Shown here: one piece after another, positions 9,364 through 18,579 of the stretch
How positions within the stretch are numbered: position 1 is the stretch's first letter
How the letters are laid out: each line of letters begins with the position of its first letter
NCBI RefSeq assembly: GCF_001307315.1
Contig: NZ_LGUC01000001.1
Span: 434,001-498,000 of the forward strand
Source: Halolamina pelagica
GTDB taxonomy: Archaea > Halobacteriota > Halobacteria > Halobacteriales > Haloferacaceae
DNA length: 64,000 nt
Direction of reading: 5' to 3'
Made by a program: the position numbers and the translations under genes
The notes under the pieces: generated by a model
Told to the model about the DNA's origin: nothing
The model's database searches: none
Seen by the model: the letters and a program-made list of their open reading frames with translations, nothing else

Positions 9364-9783
9364 TCACAGCCAGAGATCCAGATCAGTCTCTTCGTGGTGT
9401 GTTCGCTCCAGCGGTTCCTCGAACGTCCGCATGTACACCTCGCCCGCGAACACCGTCCCGGCGTCGAGATGCCCCGCGAGCGCCTGCCCGCTCGGCCGCG
9501 AGAGCACCGCGTGGGTGTGTGCGAACCGCTCGCCGTCGAGGATGGAGACGTTGCCCACACAGGCCGCCACCTCCAGGGGCTCCTCGAACTCCACGGACTC
9601 GTACTCGCCCTCCTGCTGGTCGTAGAACCAGACGACGGCGTCCTGCACCGCGCCCATGGCGTTGAACCAGGCGGCGTCGACGTCCTCCTCGACCGCCAGC
9701 GACTCGATCTCCTCGCGCCAGTCGGCGCCGGTCTCGAGGCGGGCGAGGAACTCACGGTCGGGCGAGAGTTCGCGGTAATCCAT
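9364..9783 (-). CDS. PPC (DUF296) domain protein
   Basis: The 139-residue protein is a single PPC/DUF296 domain. Typical stretches are DVDAAWFNAMGAVQDAVVWF, VGNVSILDGERFAHTHAVLS and GHLDAGTVFAGEVYMRTF, with the conserved His residues and the Gly-His-Leu of the trimeric fold. The family occurs as stand-alone bacterial and archaeal proteins and in plant AT-hook proteins; the archaeal role is unclear and DNA binding is often assumed. The ATG at 9781-9783 was chosen because longer starts add a Pro/Arg-rich non-homologous tail. It lies directly upstream of the DP2 gene on the same strand. Confidence 0.85.
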   Translation of the reverse strand: MDYRELSPDREFLARLETGADWREEIESLAVEEDVDAAWFNAMGAVQDAVVWFYDQQEGEYESVEFEEPLEVAACVGNVSILDGERFAHTHAVLSRPSGQALAGHLDAGTVFAGEVYMRTFEEPLERTHHEETDLDLWL

Positions 9784-9893
9784 ACGCGTGTACAAGCGGC
9801 GACGAGGACAAAAACCTTCACTCCCGCCGCGGTCGCGCTGCGTCGAGAGCCACCTCGGCGGACAGTATCGAGAAAAAGCGGGATGAGGGGGCG

Positions 9894-10037
9894 CTACGCC
9901 CACTCGGCGACGACTGGTGCGTCGCCCTCCGCTACCGAGATCCAGGCCTCTTCGCGGCCGAGATCCGCGATAACGAACTCGGCGTCGTCCAGCGAGCCCA
10001 TCACGTCGTCACCGCCGTGAACCGTGCCCGGTGCCAT
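9894..10037 (-). CDS. Small conserved-looking acidic protein (47 aa)
   Basis: This short frame begins MAPGTVHGGDDVMGSLDD and ends VVAEWA. It is acidic and has haloarchaeal codon use (GAC, GTC, GAG). The stretch EFVIADLGREEAWISV resembles small haloarchaeal proteins I remember as DUF7556, but this cannot be confirmed by eye. It is flanked by a 110-nt gap towards the PPC gene and a 228-nt divergent gap towards the CBS gene. The function is unknown. Confidence 0.6.
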   Translation of the reverse strand: MAPGTVHGGDDVMGSLDDAEFVIADLGREEAWISVAEGDAPVVAEWA

Positions 10038-10265
10038 GCTATAGCCTCACACGCACAGAGGCATAAACCCGTCGAAACATTGACTATGATTCTCATGGTT
10101 TATCGACCGCCGGCTCCAGGGTGAGACAGTCGCGCTTACTGTACTCGGCCAGCGCACGGTTCCACCCCCACGATTGTCAGTGTTCGAACACGATCTTCCT
10201 GCGCGGTTGCGAGTACCGCGCACACCTTCGCAGAGTACAAGAGGGGCCCAAGAGAACACGCCCCC

Positions 10266-11123
10266 ATGAAGGTAGCCGACGCTATGACGCCCGGGTCCGA
10301 CCTCGTGACTGTCTCGCTGCCGGGCTCGCGCGACGATGCCCTCGAGTACCTGCAGGAACGCGAGTTCTCCTCGGTCCCCGTGGTCCGCACGACAGACGAG
10401 GGCGAGCGGTACCGCGGGCTGGTCTCCCGTGACGACCTGATCGAACGCCCCGACGAGGACGACCTCGCGCTCCTGATGCGGGAGGTGCCGACGACGACCG
10501 CCGACGCGACGCTCCAGGAACTCGCGGCGCTGATGCTCGAAGCGGGCACGCGGCGCGCTCCGGTCGTCGAACCCGACGACGGCGGCACCCTCGTCGGCAT
10601 CGTCACGATTACCGACGTGATCCACGCGCTGGCCCGCGAGAAAGTCGCGACCGACGCCGAGGTGGGCGACCTCTGTAGCGACACGGTCAACACCACCTAC
10701 ACGGGAACGCCCCTCCCCGTCGCGGAGCGAGAGATCGGGCTCGCCGACGTGCCATACACGGTCGCACTCGACGACACCGCCGAGATGGCCGGCGTGCTCA
10801 CCGAACCCGACATCGTCGCCGTCGCGGAGGTCGTCGAGGGCGAGGAGGACGCCGGCGCCTCGATGGCCGGCGACGACGAGCACTGGAAGTGGGAGAGCAT
10901 CAAGTCCGTCGGGAACCGCTACGTGCCGACCCGGAACGTCGAGCTCCCGGCCGAGCCCGTCTCGGAGTACATGACCGAGGACGTGGTGACCGTCTCGAAG
11001 CGGAAGTCCGCCGTCGAGGCCGCACAGCTGATGATCACCAACGACATCGAACAGATCCCGGTCGTTAGCGGCGGCGAACTCGCCGGCATGCTCCGGGACG
11101 TGCACCTGCTGGAGGCGTTGTGA
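10266..11123 (+). CDS. Protein with four CBS domains
   Basis: The 285-residue protein is made of four CBS motifs arranged as two Bateman modules. They start near residues 1 (MKVADAMTPGSDLVTVSL), 65 (VPTTTADATLQELAALML), 140 (degenerate) and 228 (SEYMTEDVVTVSKRKSAVEAAQLM). CBS pairs bind adenine nucleotides, so an energy-sensing role is possible but unproven. The stop overlaps the ATG of glyS (TGATG at 11121-11125), so translation is probably coupled to glycyl-tRNA synthetase. No catalytic domain is attached. Confidence 0.88.
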   Translation: MKVADAMTPGSDLVTVSLPGSRDDALEYLQEREFSSVPVVRTTDEGERYRGLVSRDDLIERPDEDDLALLMREVPTTTADATLQELAALMLEAGTRRAPVVEPDDGGTLVGIVTITDVIHALAREKVATDAEVGDLCSDTVNTTYTGTPLPVAEREIGLADVPYTVALDDTAEMAGVLTEPDIVAVAEVVEGEEDAGASMAGDDEHWKWESIKSVGNRYVPTRNVELPAEPVSEYMTEDVVTVSKRKSAVEAAQLMITNDIEQIPVVSGGELAGMLRDVHLLEAL

Positions 11124-12919
11124 TGGGCGAGCACGACGTTACCGAACTCGCCAAGCGCCGCGGCTTCTTCTTCGCGGCCGCGGCGGCGTACGGCGGCGCC
11201 GCCGGCTTCTACACGTTCGGCCCGGAGGGTGCGGCGCTGAAGCGCAACGTCGAGGCCGCCTGGCGCGACCGCTTCGCGCTCAAGGAGGACAACGAAGAGA
11301 TCGCGGCGCCGACGATCATGCCCGAGCCCGTGTTCGAGGCCTCCGGCCACCTCGACACGTTCGACGACATGCTCGTCGAGTGTCCGGAGTGTGGCGAGTC
11401 CCACCGCGCGGACCACCTCGTCGAGGACGCGACCGATCTCGAGGACGCCGAGGCGCTCGACCCCGAAGCGGTCGCCGACCTCATCGCCGAACACGACCTG
11501 ACCTGTCCGGCCTGTGGCGCCGAACTCGGCGGCCAGGCGGTCGAGGAGTTCAACCTCATGTTCGAGACGAGCATCGGCCCCGGCTCGGGCCAGCCTGGCT
11601 ACCTCCGGCCCGAGACCGCACAGGGCATCTTCGTGGAGTTCCCGCGGCTGAAGGAGTACGCTCGCGGCAAGCTCCCCTTCGGCGTCACCCAGATCGGTCC
11701 GGCGTACCGCAACGAGATCTCGCCGCGTCGCGGCCTGATCCGGGTGCGCGAACTCACCCAGGCCGAACTGGAGACGTTCATCGACCCGGAGACCGACGAC
11801 CCCGACCTGGAGAAGGTCGCGGACGTGGAGCTCCGGCTCTACGCCGCGCCCGAGCAGCAGACGGACGCGCCCGCCGCCGAGGGGTACCAGGAGCTGACCG
11901 TCCGCGAGGCCGTCGACGAGGGCGTCGTCGCCTCGGACTGGATCGCCTACTACCTCGGCGTCGCCCAGGAGTGGTACGAGCGCATCGGCGTCGACACCGA
12001 GCAGCTCCGCTTCCGCCAGCATCTCCCGGGCGAGCGGGCCCACTACGCCGCGGACTGTTGGGACGCCGAGGCCAAAGTCGAGAGCGCCGGCGGCGACTGG
12101 ATCGAGATCGCCGGCTTCTCGACCCGGAGCGACTACGACCTCTCGAAACACGCCGCGGGCAGCGGCGAGAACTTCACCGTGTTCAAGCAGTACGACGAGC
12201 CGCGCACGGTCGAACGCCCCAGCGTCGAGCCCGACATGGCGACGCTCGGCCCCGAGTTCGGCGGCGACGCCGGCGCGGTCGCCGCGGCGCTCGAAACGCT
12301 CGCGGAGCGGGACCCCGACGCGTTCGAGGCCGAGGCGGTCACCGTCGAGGTCGACGGCGAATCGTACACCGTCGACACCGACGTGGCGAACTTCGAGGTC
12401 GTCGAGGAGACCGAGGCGGGCGAGCACATCGTCCCGCACGTGATCGAGCCCTCCTTCGGCGTGGACCGCACCGTCTACACGCTGATCGACCACGGGCTTC
12501 AGCGCGACGAGCTCGGCGGCGAACCGCGGGACTACCTCTCGTTCGCGCCCGAGATGGCGCCGACGGACGTGGCGGTGTTCCCGCTCGTGAGCAACCACGA
12601 GCCGCTGCTCGAGACGGCGGGCGAGATCGTCTCGACGCTCCGGGCGGCGGGCTTCGACGCCACCCGGGACGACTCGGGCTCGATCGGCCGGCGCTACCGC
12701 CGACAGGACGAGGTCGGCACGCCGTTCTGTGTCACCGTCGACCGCGACGGGCTCGAGGACGATCCCGAGACCGTGACGCTGCGGGACCGCGACACGGGCG
12801 CACAGGCCCGCATCCCGATCGGTGAACTGGTCGGCCAGCTCGAGGCGCTCCACGAGGGGGAGGCCGACTTCGAGACCGTACTGGCCCGGTACGAAACCGT
12901 CGAACCCGTCGACGGATGA
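11123..12919 (+). CDS. glyS: Glycyl-tRNA synthetase (class II)
   Basis: The 598-residue class II synthetase charges tRNA(Gly). Motif 1 and the substrate region are represented by FNLMFETSIGPGSGQPGYLRPETAQGIFVEF. Motif 2 is IGPAYRNEISPRRGLIRVREL and motif 3 lies near the stretch VIEPSFGVDRTVY. The C-terminal anticodon-binding domain is DVAVFPLVSNHEPLLETAGE onward. Two CxxC pairs (CPECGESH and CPACGAEL, residues about 90-135) form an inserted zinc ribbon. The ATG at 11123 overlaps the CBS stop and the gene's own stop overlaps the next ATG, forming a tightly coupled three-gene operon. Confidence 0.97.
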   Translation: MGEHDVTELAKRRGFFFAAAAAYGGAAGFYTFGPEGAALKRNVEAAWRDRFALKEDNEEIAAPTIMPEPVFEASGHLDTFDDMLVECPECGESHRADHLVEDATDLEDAEALDPEAVADLIAEHDLTCPACGAELGGQAVEEFNLMFETSIGPGSGQPGYLRPETAQGIFVEFPRLKEYARGKLPFGVTQIGPAYRNEISPRRGLIRVRELTQAELETFIDPETDDPDLEKVADVELRLYAAPEQQTDAPAAEGYQELTVREAVDEGVVASDWIAYYLGVAQEWYERIGVDTEQLRFRQHLPGERAHYAADCWDAEAKVESAGGDWIEIAGFSTRSDYDLSKHAAGSGENFTVFKQYDEPRTVERPSVEPDMATLGPEFGGDAGAVAAALETLAERDPDAFEAEAVTVEVDGESYTVDTDVANFEVVEETEAGEHIVPHVIEPSFGVDRTVYTLIDHGLQRDELGGEPRDYLSFAPEMAPTDVAVFPLVSNHEPLLETAGEIVSTLRAAGFDATRDDSGSIGRRYRRQDEVGTPFCVTVDRDGLEDDPETVTLRDRDTGAQARIPIGELVGQLEALHEGEADFETVLARYETVEPVDG

Positions 12920-13524
12920 GCGAACTCGGGCGCCGCGGCGTGCACGCCTCGGGGATCGGCATCCCGGCGCTGTACCTGCTCGGGCTGGTCGACTGGCCGC
13001 AGGTCCGGCTGCTGCTGGTCGGCCTCTCCGTGGCCGTCTCGGTGCTCGAGTTCGTCCGACTGGTGCTCGACTACCAGTGGCCGCTGTTCGACACGCTGGC
13101 CCGCGAGTACGAGCGCGAGAACGTCGCGGGCTACGCGCTGTACGCCTACTCCCAGACGGTGGTGGCGTTCGTCTTCGCCCCCGCGGTCGCGCTCCCGGCG
13201 ATGCTGATGCTGATCATCGGCGACCCCGTCTCGGGCTATCTCGGCTCGAACGACGCCGGCACCGCCAAACAGGCGGGCGTCCTCGGCGTGATGTTTCTCG
13301 TCTGCTTCGCGCTCGCGGCGCCGTTTACGACGGCGGCCACTCCGCTGCTGGCGGGGCTCGCGGCCGCCGCCGTCGGCGCCGCGGGCGCGACGCTGGCCGA
13401 CGGCGTGACGCCGGTGATCGCGGGCTACGTCGTCGACGACAACGCCTCCATCCCGCCGGCGGCGGCGCTGGGGATCGCGCTCGTGTTCGTCCTCACCGGC
13501 AACGGCGCCGCCCTCGGGGTCTGA
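12916..13524 (+). CDS. Dolichol kinase-like membrane protein
   Basis: The 202-residue integral membrane protein has about six hydrophobic segments and the CTP-dependent prenol-kinase pattern. Key parts are RRGVHASGIGIPALYLLGL near the N-terminus, LIIGDPVSGYLGSNDAGTAKQAGVLG mid-protein, and ATLADGVTPVIAGYVVDDNASIP towards the end. In archaea such kinases supply dolichyl phosphate for glycan and lipid carriers; the activity here is inferred. The ATG overlaps the glyS stop (ATGA), so it is the third gene of the CBS-glyS operon. Confidence 0.82.
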   Translation: MSELGRRGVHASGIGIPALYLLGLVDWPQVRLLLVGLSVAVSVLEFVRLVLDYQWPLFDTLAREYERENVAGYALYAYSQTVVAFVFAPAVALPAMLMLIIGDPVSGYLGSNDAGTAKQAGVLGVMFLVCFALAAPFTTAATPLLAGLAAAAVGAAGATLADGVTPVIAGYVVDDNASIPPAAALGIALVFVLTGNGAALGV

Positions 13525-13566
13525 ATCGGCCACCACGCTCTTCGGTCTCGCCGGCGGACCCGTTCG

Positions 13567-13704
13567 ATGCCAATGGAGATCGGACTGGTCGAGATCCTGA
13601 TCGCCGCGATCGTACTGCTCGTGGTGCTGGGAACCCTCTACGTCCTGCTCCAGCGCGAGGGGGACGGGGAGATGCTCGAACTCCTGATCGAACTGGTGGA
13701 CTGA
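13567..13704 (+). CDS. Small single-span membrane protein (45 aa)
   Basis: The frame begins MPMEIGLVEILIAAIVLLVVLG, giving one transmembrane helix at about residues 6-27. A short acidic tail follows with the sequence EMLELLIELVD. It lies 42 nt after the dolichol-kinase-like gene on the same strand and could be the last gene of that operon. No family was recognised. The hydrophobic-then-acidic pattern supports a real product. Confidence 0.5.
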   Translation: MPMEIGLVEILIAAIVLLVVLGTLYVLLQREGDGEMLELLIELVD

Positions 13705-13912
13705 TCTCCAGTCGAAACGGAGGGGTGTGAACGGTTCGCTTGCGGGTGGTTACCTTCCCGTTCTTTTTGAGCCGGGGGACCACTCGCATCCCGCCCACCC
13801 ACGGCTCGCTCCGCTCGCCGTTCGCATACGAGGCCGTTTGCCTCCTCACTCCGTTCGGAGTGTCCCGGCCTCGCCCCGAGCCTTTTAGGCCGATAGCCAC
13901 CCAATCCCGCCC

Positions 13913-16101
13913 GTGGCAGAGACGACACGCCGGTTCTTCCCGTACGAGAGCCCCTACCCAAACCAGGGGGAGGCGATGACCCGCATCGCCGCCGCGCTGG
14001 ACGACGGCGACGACGTGCTGTTCGAGGGCGCGCCCGGGACTGGCAAGACGCTCTCAGCGCTGGTACCCGCGCTGGAGCACGCCCGCGAGGAGGACCGGAC
14101 CGTCGTCATCACGACCAACGTCCACCAGCAGATGCGCCAGTTCGTCGAGGAGGCCCGCGCGATAAACGACGAGGAGGACATCCGTGCGGTCGTGTTCAAG
14201 GGGAAGTCGTCAATGTGTCACATCGGCGTCGACTACCAGGAGTGTCAGACGCTGCGTGACACCACGCGCGAACTGGTCGAGGACCAGGCCGAGAAGCGCG
14301 AACTCGAACAGCAACAGCGCGAGCTGTTGGACGCCAGCCGCGAGGGCGACGCCGCCGCCGCTCAGCGCCGCGAGGCGGTGATGGAGGAGCTGGAGGCCGT
14401 CGAGGAACGCATCGACGCCGTCGAGGGGACGAACGTCTGTGAGCACTACCGGAACAACCTGCTGGGCGACAACGACGAGTTCTACGAGTGGCTGTACGAC
14501 GGCGTTCGGACGCCCGAGGAGATCTACGAGTACGCTGACCAGCACGACCTCTGCGGGTACGAACTGCTGAAAGAGGGGATGGAGGCGGTCGATCTGGTGG
14601 TCTGTAACTACCACCACCTGCTCGACCCCACCATCCGCGAGCAGTTCTTCCGGTGGCTGGACCGGGAGCCCGAACGCGTCGTCACCGTGTTCGACGAGGC
14701 CCACAACATCGAGTCCGCCGCCCGGGACCACGCGAGTCGGAGCCTCACGGAGAACACGCTCGACAGCGCGCTGGACGAACTCAACGACCGGGAGGATTCC
14801 CGGGCCGACGCCGCCGAGAACGTCGTCGGCGCGTTCCGTGACGCGCTCGTCGACGCCTACGAGGACGGCTTCGAGTACGGGGAGCGGGAGGGGATCGACG
14901 AGCACTGGCACGACGTCCCCATCGCCAACGACGACGCCCGCGACGACCTGACGCTCGCGTTCCTCCGGAACTACGAGGGAAGGGGGATCGACACCGAGAT
15001 CGAACTCGCGGTCCAGTTGGGCGAGGCGATCGACGAGGAGTACGAGGAGGCGTACAAGAACGGCGACGCGACCTCCCGCGCCGAGAGCGCGACGCTCGCG
15101 GCCGCCCGGTTCCTCTCGATCTGGATGGACGAGAACGCCGAACTCGGCCAGTACCCCGTTGTCTCAGTGCGCCGGAACGAGGCCACCGACGAGATATACG
15201 GCCGTGCGGAGCTGTACACGTGCATCCCGCGCCGCGTGACCGAGGCGCTGTTCGACGAGGTGTACGCGAGCGTCCTGATGTCGGCGACGCTGCGCCCCTT
15301 CGACGTGGCCGCCGACGTGCTGGGGCTAGACGATCCCGTGACGATGGCGTACGGGCTGGAGTACCCCGAGGGGCACCGCCGGACGTACGCCGCCGGCACG
15401 CCGCCGCTGTTCGCCAGCGACCGCGGCGACCCGGCGGTTCAGGAGTCAGTCTCCGGGGTCGTCTCCGATCTCGTCGAGTTCACGCCCGGGAACACGCTCC
15501 TGTTTTTCCCCTCCTACGCCGAGGCCGAGCGCTACTACCAGCGCCTGGGCGGCGGCGACGGCCGCCCCGTGGGCGACGCCGACGGCGGCGACGCGGCGCT
15601 CATGCTCGACGGTTCGGACGTTGACACCGACGACCTCCGGGAGCGGTTCGTGGCGAGCGAGAACGCCGGGCTGTTCACGTCGCTGTGGGGGACGCTCGCG
15701 GAGGGGGTGAGCTTCGACGGCGACGCCGCCCGGAGCGTCGCCGTCGTCGGCGTCCCGTACCCCACATCGACGACCGACTGGAAGCGGTGCAGGACGCCTA
15801 CGACCGCGCCTACGGCGACCGGAACCAGGCCGGCTGGCGCTACGCCGTCGAAATCCCGACGGTCCGCAAGACCCGGCAGGCGCTGGGGCGGGTGATTCGT
15901 TCGCCCGACGACTTCGGGGTGCGCGTCCTCGCGGACAAGCGCTACACGCGCGCGGACATGGGTCGGTTCTCCGTCCGGGACACGTTCCCCGAGGAGGAAC
16001 GCGACGAACTCATCGACATGAACCCCGAGAAGGTGAAGTTCGGGATGCTGAACTTCTACGCCGACCTCGACGCCTACGACGGCGAGCCGCCGCGGCCGTG
16101 A
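13913..16101 (+). CDS. XPD/DinG-type ATP-dependent DNA helicase, one apparent frameshift
   Basis: The GTG start gives MAETTRRFFPYESPYPNQGE, with a Q-motif-like opening and Walker A GAPGTGKT at residues 39-46. The DEAH box (VFDEAHNIES) is near residue 260. Cysteines between them (MCHIGVDYQEC, NVCEHY, DLCGYE) are placed like an XPD iron-sulfur cluster. Superfamily 2 motifs of helicase domain 2 follow (SLWGTLAEGVSFDG, RKTRQALGRVIRSPDDFG). The frame breaks at the C run 15760-15763. One extra C restores GVPYP-HIDDRLEAVQDAY and a total of about 729 residues. A role in repair or nucleic-acid unwinding is inferred from the family. Confidence 0.88.
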
Positions 16102-16301
16102 ACTGGTTCGCCGTAACGTGTATCAGTCCCCTGGCGTATGTCTGACGCGTATCCGACGCCCGCCAGACGGACACGGACGGCTGCTCGATCGACGAACGGC
16201 CGGCATTCGGCGTGAGACGGTCGATTTGCCCAGTTTCGGCGCCGTCCTGTCAGACCAATTAGCGCCGCCTTTATCAGACTCCTCCGAGAAAGGGCGGGCG
16301 C

Positions 16302-16502
16302 ATGGCCACTCAACCCTCCGATCCTGACAACGTTCGAGAGAGCTGTCCGGAGTGTGACGGGGAGACGATCCACGACGTCCGGGTCGAGATCCGGACCGAG
16401 AGCGATCAACAGGAGAACTCGGAGTTCTCCAGGGAGCCGTACCGCGTGGCCGTCTGTCAGACGTGCGATTCCCAGACGGCGACGCGGATGAACAACGCGT
16501 AA
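16302..16502 (+). CDS. Small zinc beta-ribbon protein (66 aa)
   Basis: The protein starts MATQPSDPDNVRESCPECDG and has a second pair, VCQTCDSQTATRMN. The four cysteines are spaced like a zinc ribbon, with an acidic linker between them. It resembles small haloarchaeal ribbons I remember as DUF7835, without confirmation. A CTTTATC box at about 16268-16274 sits 30 nt before the ATG and fits a leaderless transcript. The function is unknown. Confidence 0.7.
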   Translation: MATQPSDPDNVRESCPECDGETIHDVRVEIRTESDQQENSEFSREPYRVAVCQTCDSQTATRMNNA

Positions 16503-16610
16503 CCCCCGGCAGTGGCCGTCGCGGGTGTGGGGCCCGACGACGAGCGATGCCGGCTATGCGTCGGAACGGCGCTTCGGCGCCGTCGTTTTTCGGTCGGCGA
16601 GACCGACTAG

Positions 16611-17516
16611 CTACTCGAACAGCCCGGCGGTCGTCAGTTCGTACCCGTCCTCGGTGACGATCAGGGTGTGCTCGGCCTGTGAGACGAGGGTGCCCTCGTT
16701 CTCCTGGAGCACGGGGTAGCCCTTGACGGCGCCGTCGGCTTTCAGGCGGCGCAGCGCCATCGACGGCCGCGGGGTGTCGAGCCAGCGCTCGGCGAACGGG
16801 AGGCCGTCGAACTCGCTGACGATCTGGTCCATCGCCTGCCGGGCGGCGCGGTCTCGCACCGAGCGCTCCTCCTGCAGTTCGAAGATCTGCTCGTGGCTCC
16901 CCTCGCCAACTTTGCCGCTGCCGTCGGTGGCGAACGGTTCGATCGCGACCACCTGGCCGGCTTCCAGTTCGGCGGAGCGATCGACGCCGCGGTTCGGGAT
17001 CGACGGCCCCGTGTGGGCGTCGTAGTGGCCGAGCCCGTGACCGGAGAGGTTGAGCACGGGCGAGTAGCCGTAGCCGTCGATCACGTCCTCGATAGCCCCG
17101 CCCACGACGCCGACCTCGGCGCCGGCTTCGACCTCGTCGAGCGCGGCGTCGAGCGCCTGTTCGGCGGCTTCGACCAGTTCGTCGCTGCCCGAGAAGTCGA
17201 CGGTGACCGCCGAGTCGGCGATGTAGCCGTCGACGTGGACGCCGATGTCGAGACAGACCATGTCGTCCTCGCCGAACTCGGTGTCGTCGTCGGCCTCCGG
17301 GGTCGCGTGGGAGGCCTCGTGGTCGATGCTGATGTTGACGGGGAACGCCGGCTCGCCGCCGAGTTCGACGATGCGCTCCTCGGCGGTTTCCGCGACCTCC
17401 AGATGGGTCACGCCGGGTTCGACCAGCTCTCGGGCCTCCTGCATCACCTCGACCAGGATCTCGCCGGCCTCGTGGTGCTTTTCGACTGCCTCCTCGCTCA
17501 GATCGCCGTAGCTCAT
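16611..17516 (-). CDS. map: Methionine aminopeptidase, type II
   Basis: The 301-residue enzyme removes N-terminal Met from nascent proteins. All metal and catalytic positions are visible: His in SIDHEASHATPE, two Asp in VCLDIGVHVDGYIADSAVTVDF, His in LSGHGLGHYDAHTGPSIPN, Glu in VVAIEPFATDGSG, and Glu in LVSQAEHTLIV. The insert before the last Glu is the type II helical subdomain. A 38-bp tandem repeat lies upstream, in its promoter side. Confidence 0.96.
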   Translation of the reverse strand: MSYGDLSEEAVEKHHEAGEILVEVMQEARELVEPGVTHLEVAETAEERIVELGGEPAFPVNISIDHEASHATPEADDDTEFGEDDMVCLDIGVHVDGYIADSAVTVDFSGSDELVEAAEQALDAALDEVEAGAEVGVVGGAIEDVIDGYGYSPVLNLSGHGLGHYDAHTGPSIPNRGVDRSAELEAGQVVAIEPFATDGSGKVGEGSHEQIFELQEERSVRDRAARQAMDQIVSEFDGLPFAERWLDTPRPSMALRRLKADGAVKGYPVLQENEGTLVSQAEHTLIVTEDGYELTTAGLFE

Positions 17517-17551
17517 GGCTGTTCGATTGGCCTGTGCCGGGGAAAGAGGTT

Positions 17552-17650
17552 CCGGGACAAAGGGCCGTGCGCGGCGATCGACAGCCGTACCGGGACGAGG
17601 GGCCGCGTGCGGCGATTGACAGCCGTACCGGGACGAGGGGCCGCGTGCGG
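17552..17650. repeat. 38-bp tandem repeat, about 2.6 copies
   Basis: Units at 17552-17589, 17590-17627 and a partial copy at 17628-17650 share the core GGGCCG-GTGCGGCGAT-GACAGCCGTA, with a few substitutions in the first unit. The last two copies are nearly identical. It fills the gap between the stop of the isoaspartyl peptidase gene and the start of map, both on the minus strand, so it lies in a 3' UTR/promoter region. Confidence 0.85.
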
Positions 17651-17663
17651 CCGCGAAGCGACC

Positions 17664-18512
17664 CTACCGCGTCGCCGTACTCGTCTGCATCGCGTCGGAG
17701 TTGAACGCCGCACCGGTCCCCTCGTCGTCACAGACGATCACGCCCGCCGAGGAGCCCGTGAGCTCGTCGAACTCCGCGATCGCGTCGTCGGCGGCGGTCT
17801 GGGCGTCGGCGCCCGCTTCCAGCTTGTCGACCGCGCGCTGGGTCAGCGTCACCTTCGCGATGTCCTCACCCGCGCCGGTGGCGGAGGCGCCGCCGGCGGG
17901 CGTACAGTAGAACCCGGAGCCGACCTGGGGCACGTCGCCGACCCGCCCCGCGAGCGCCCACGAACGCCCGCCCGTGGAGGTGGCGGCGGCGAACTCGCCG
18001 TCCTCGAAGGCGACGGCGCCGACGGTGTCGTGGCCGCCGAAGCGTTCTTCGAGCCACTCGAGGTGGGCTTTCGGCCCCGCTGTCGGCGGGTCCTCGTCCG
18101 CGTACTCCTCGCGTTTTTCGGGTGTCAGGAGATCCACGTCGGTTTCGACGCCGAACTCGTCGGCGAGATCGACGGCGTGCTCGCCGGCGACGAAGATGTG
18201 GGGCGTCTCCTCCATCACGACCCGTGCGGCGGAGATCGCGTCCCGTACGCCGTCCATGCTGGCGACGGCGCCGGTCTCACGGTCGGAAGTCATCAGGCCG
18301 GCGTCGGTCCGGACCGCGCCGTCGGACTGGACCGCGCCGCCGTAGCCGGCGTTGAAACGGTCGGACGCTTCGAGGACGTTCACCGCCGCCTCGACGGCGT
18401 CGACCGGATCGGACTCGGCTGCGCCGGTTTCCGCGGCCTCGTCGAGCACTTCTTGCCGCGGTTCGGGTTCGTCGGGGGTGCCGCCGGCGCCGCCGTGGAC
18501 GATGATTCGCAT
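17664..18512 (-). CDS. Isoaspartyl peptidase / L-asparaginase (Ntn-hydrolase)
   Basis: The 282-residue protein begins MRIIVHGGAGGTPDEPEP, the glycine-rich start of the plant-type asparaginase family. The autocleavage and nucleophile region is GGHDTVGAVAFEDGEFAAAT, with the Thr of DTVGAVA (about residue 151) as expected nucleophile. Substrate-site residues follow in STGG and GSGFYCTPAGGASATGAGE. Members cleave isoaspartyl dipeptides and L-asparagine after self-processing. The ATG at 18510-18512 was chosen over an upstream Met because the VHGGAGG motif is normally at the very N-terminus. Confidence 0.9.
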   Translation of the reverse strand: MRIIVHGGAGGTPDEPEPRQEVLDEAAETGAAESDPVDAVEAAVNVLEASDRFNAGYGGAVQSDGAVRTDAGLMTSDRETGAVASMDGVRDAISAARVVMEETPHIFVAGEHAVDLADEFGVETDVDLLTPEKREEYADEDPPTAGPKAHLEWLEERFGGHDTVGAVAFEDGEFAAATSTGGRSWALAGRVGDVPQVGSGFYCTPAGGASATGAGEDIAKVTLTQRAVDKLEAGADAQTAADDAIAEFDELTGSSAGVIVCDDEGTGAAFNSDAMQTSTATR

Positions 18513-18579
18513 GGGCAGGTGAGCGGCGCCGGCGCCCATCAATCCACGGGAAGCGGTCGCGCGCGCCGACTCCGTCGAC

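Noticed and set aside
10919-12853. 644-codon minus-strand frame antisense to glyS
   Set aside because: Typical antisense artefact of G+C-rich third-position bias; glyS on the other strand has all class II motifs.
13740-13979. 79-codon frame between the small membrane gene and the helicase
   Set aside because: Overlaps the helicase start in another frame, Arg/Pro-rich, and has no haloarchaeal acidic bias.
17552-17650. CRISPR array
   Set aside because: Direct tandem units with no unique spacers between them and only about 2.6 copies.
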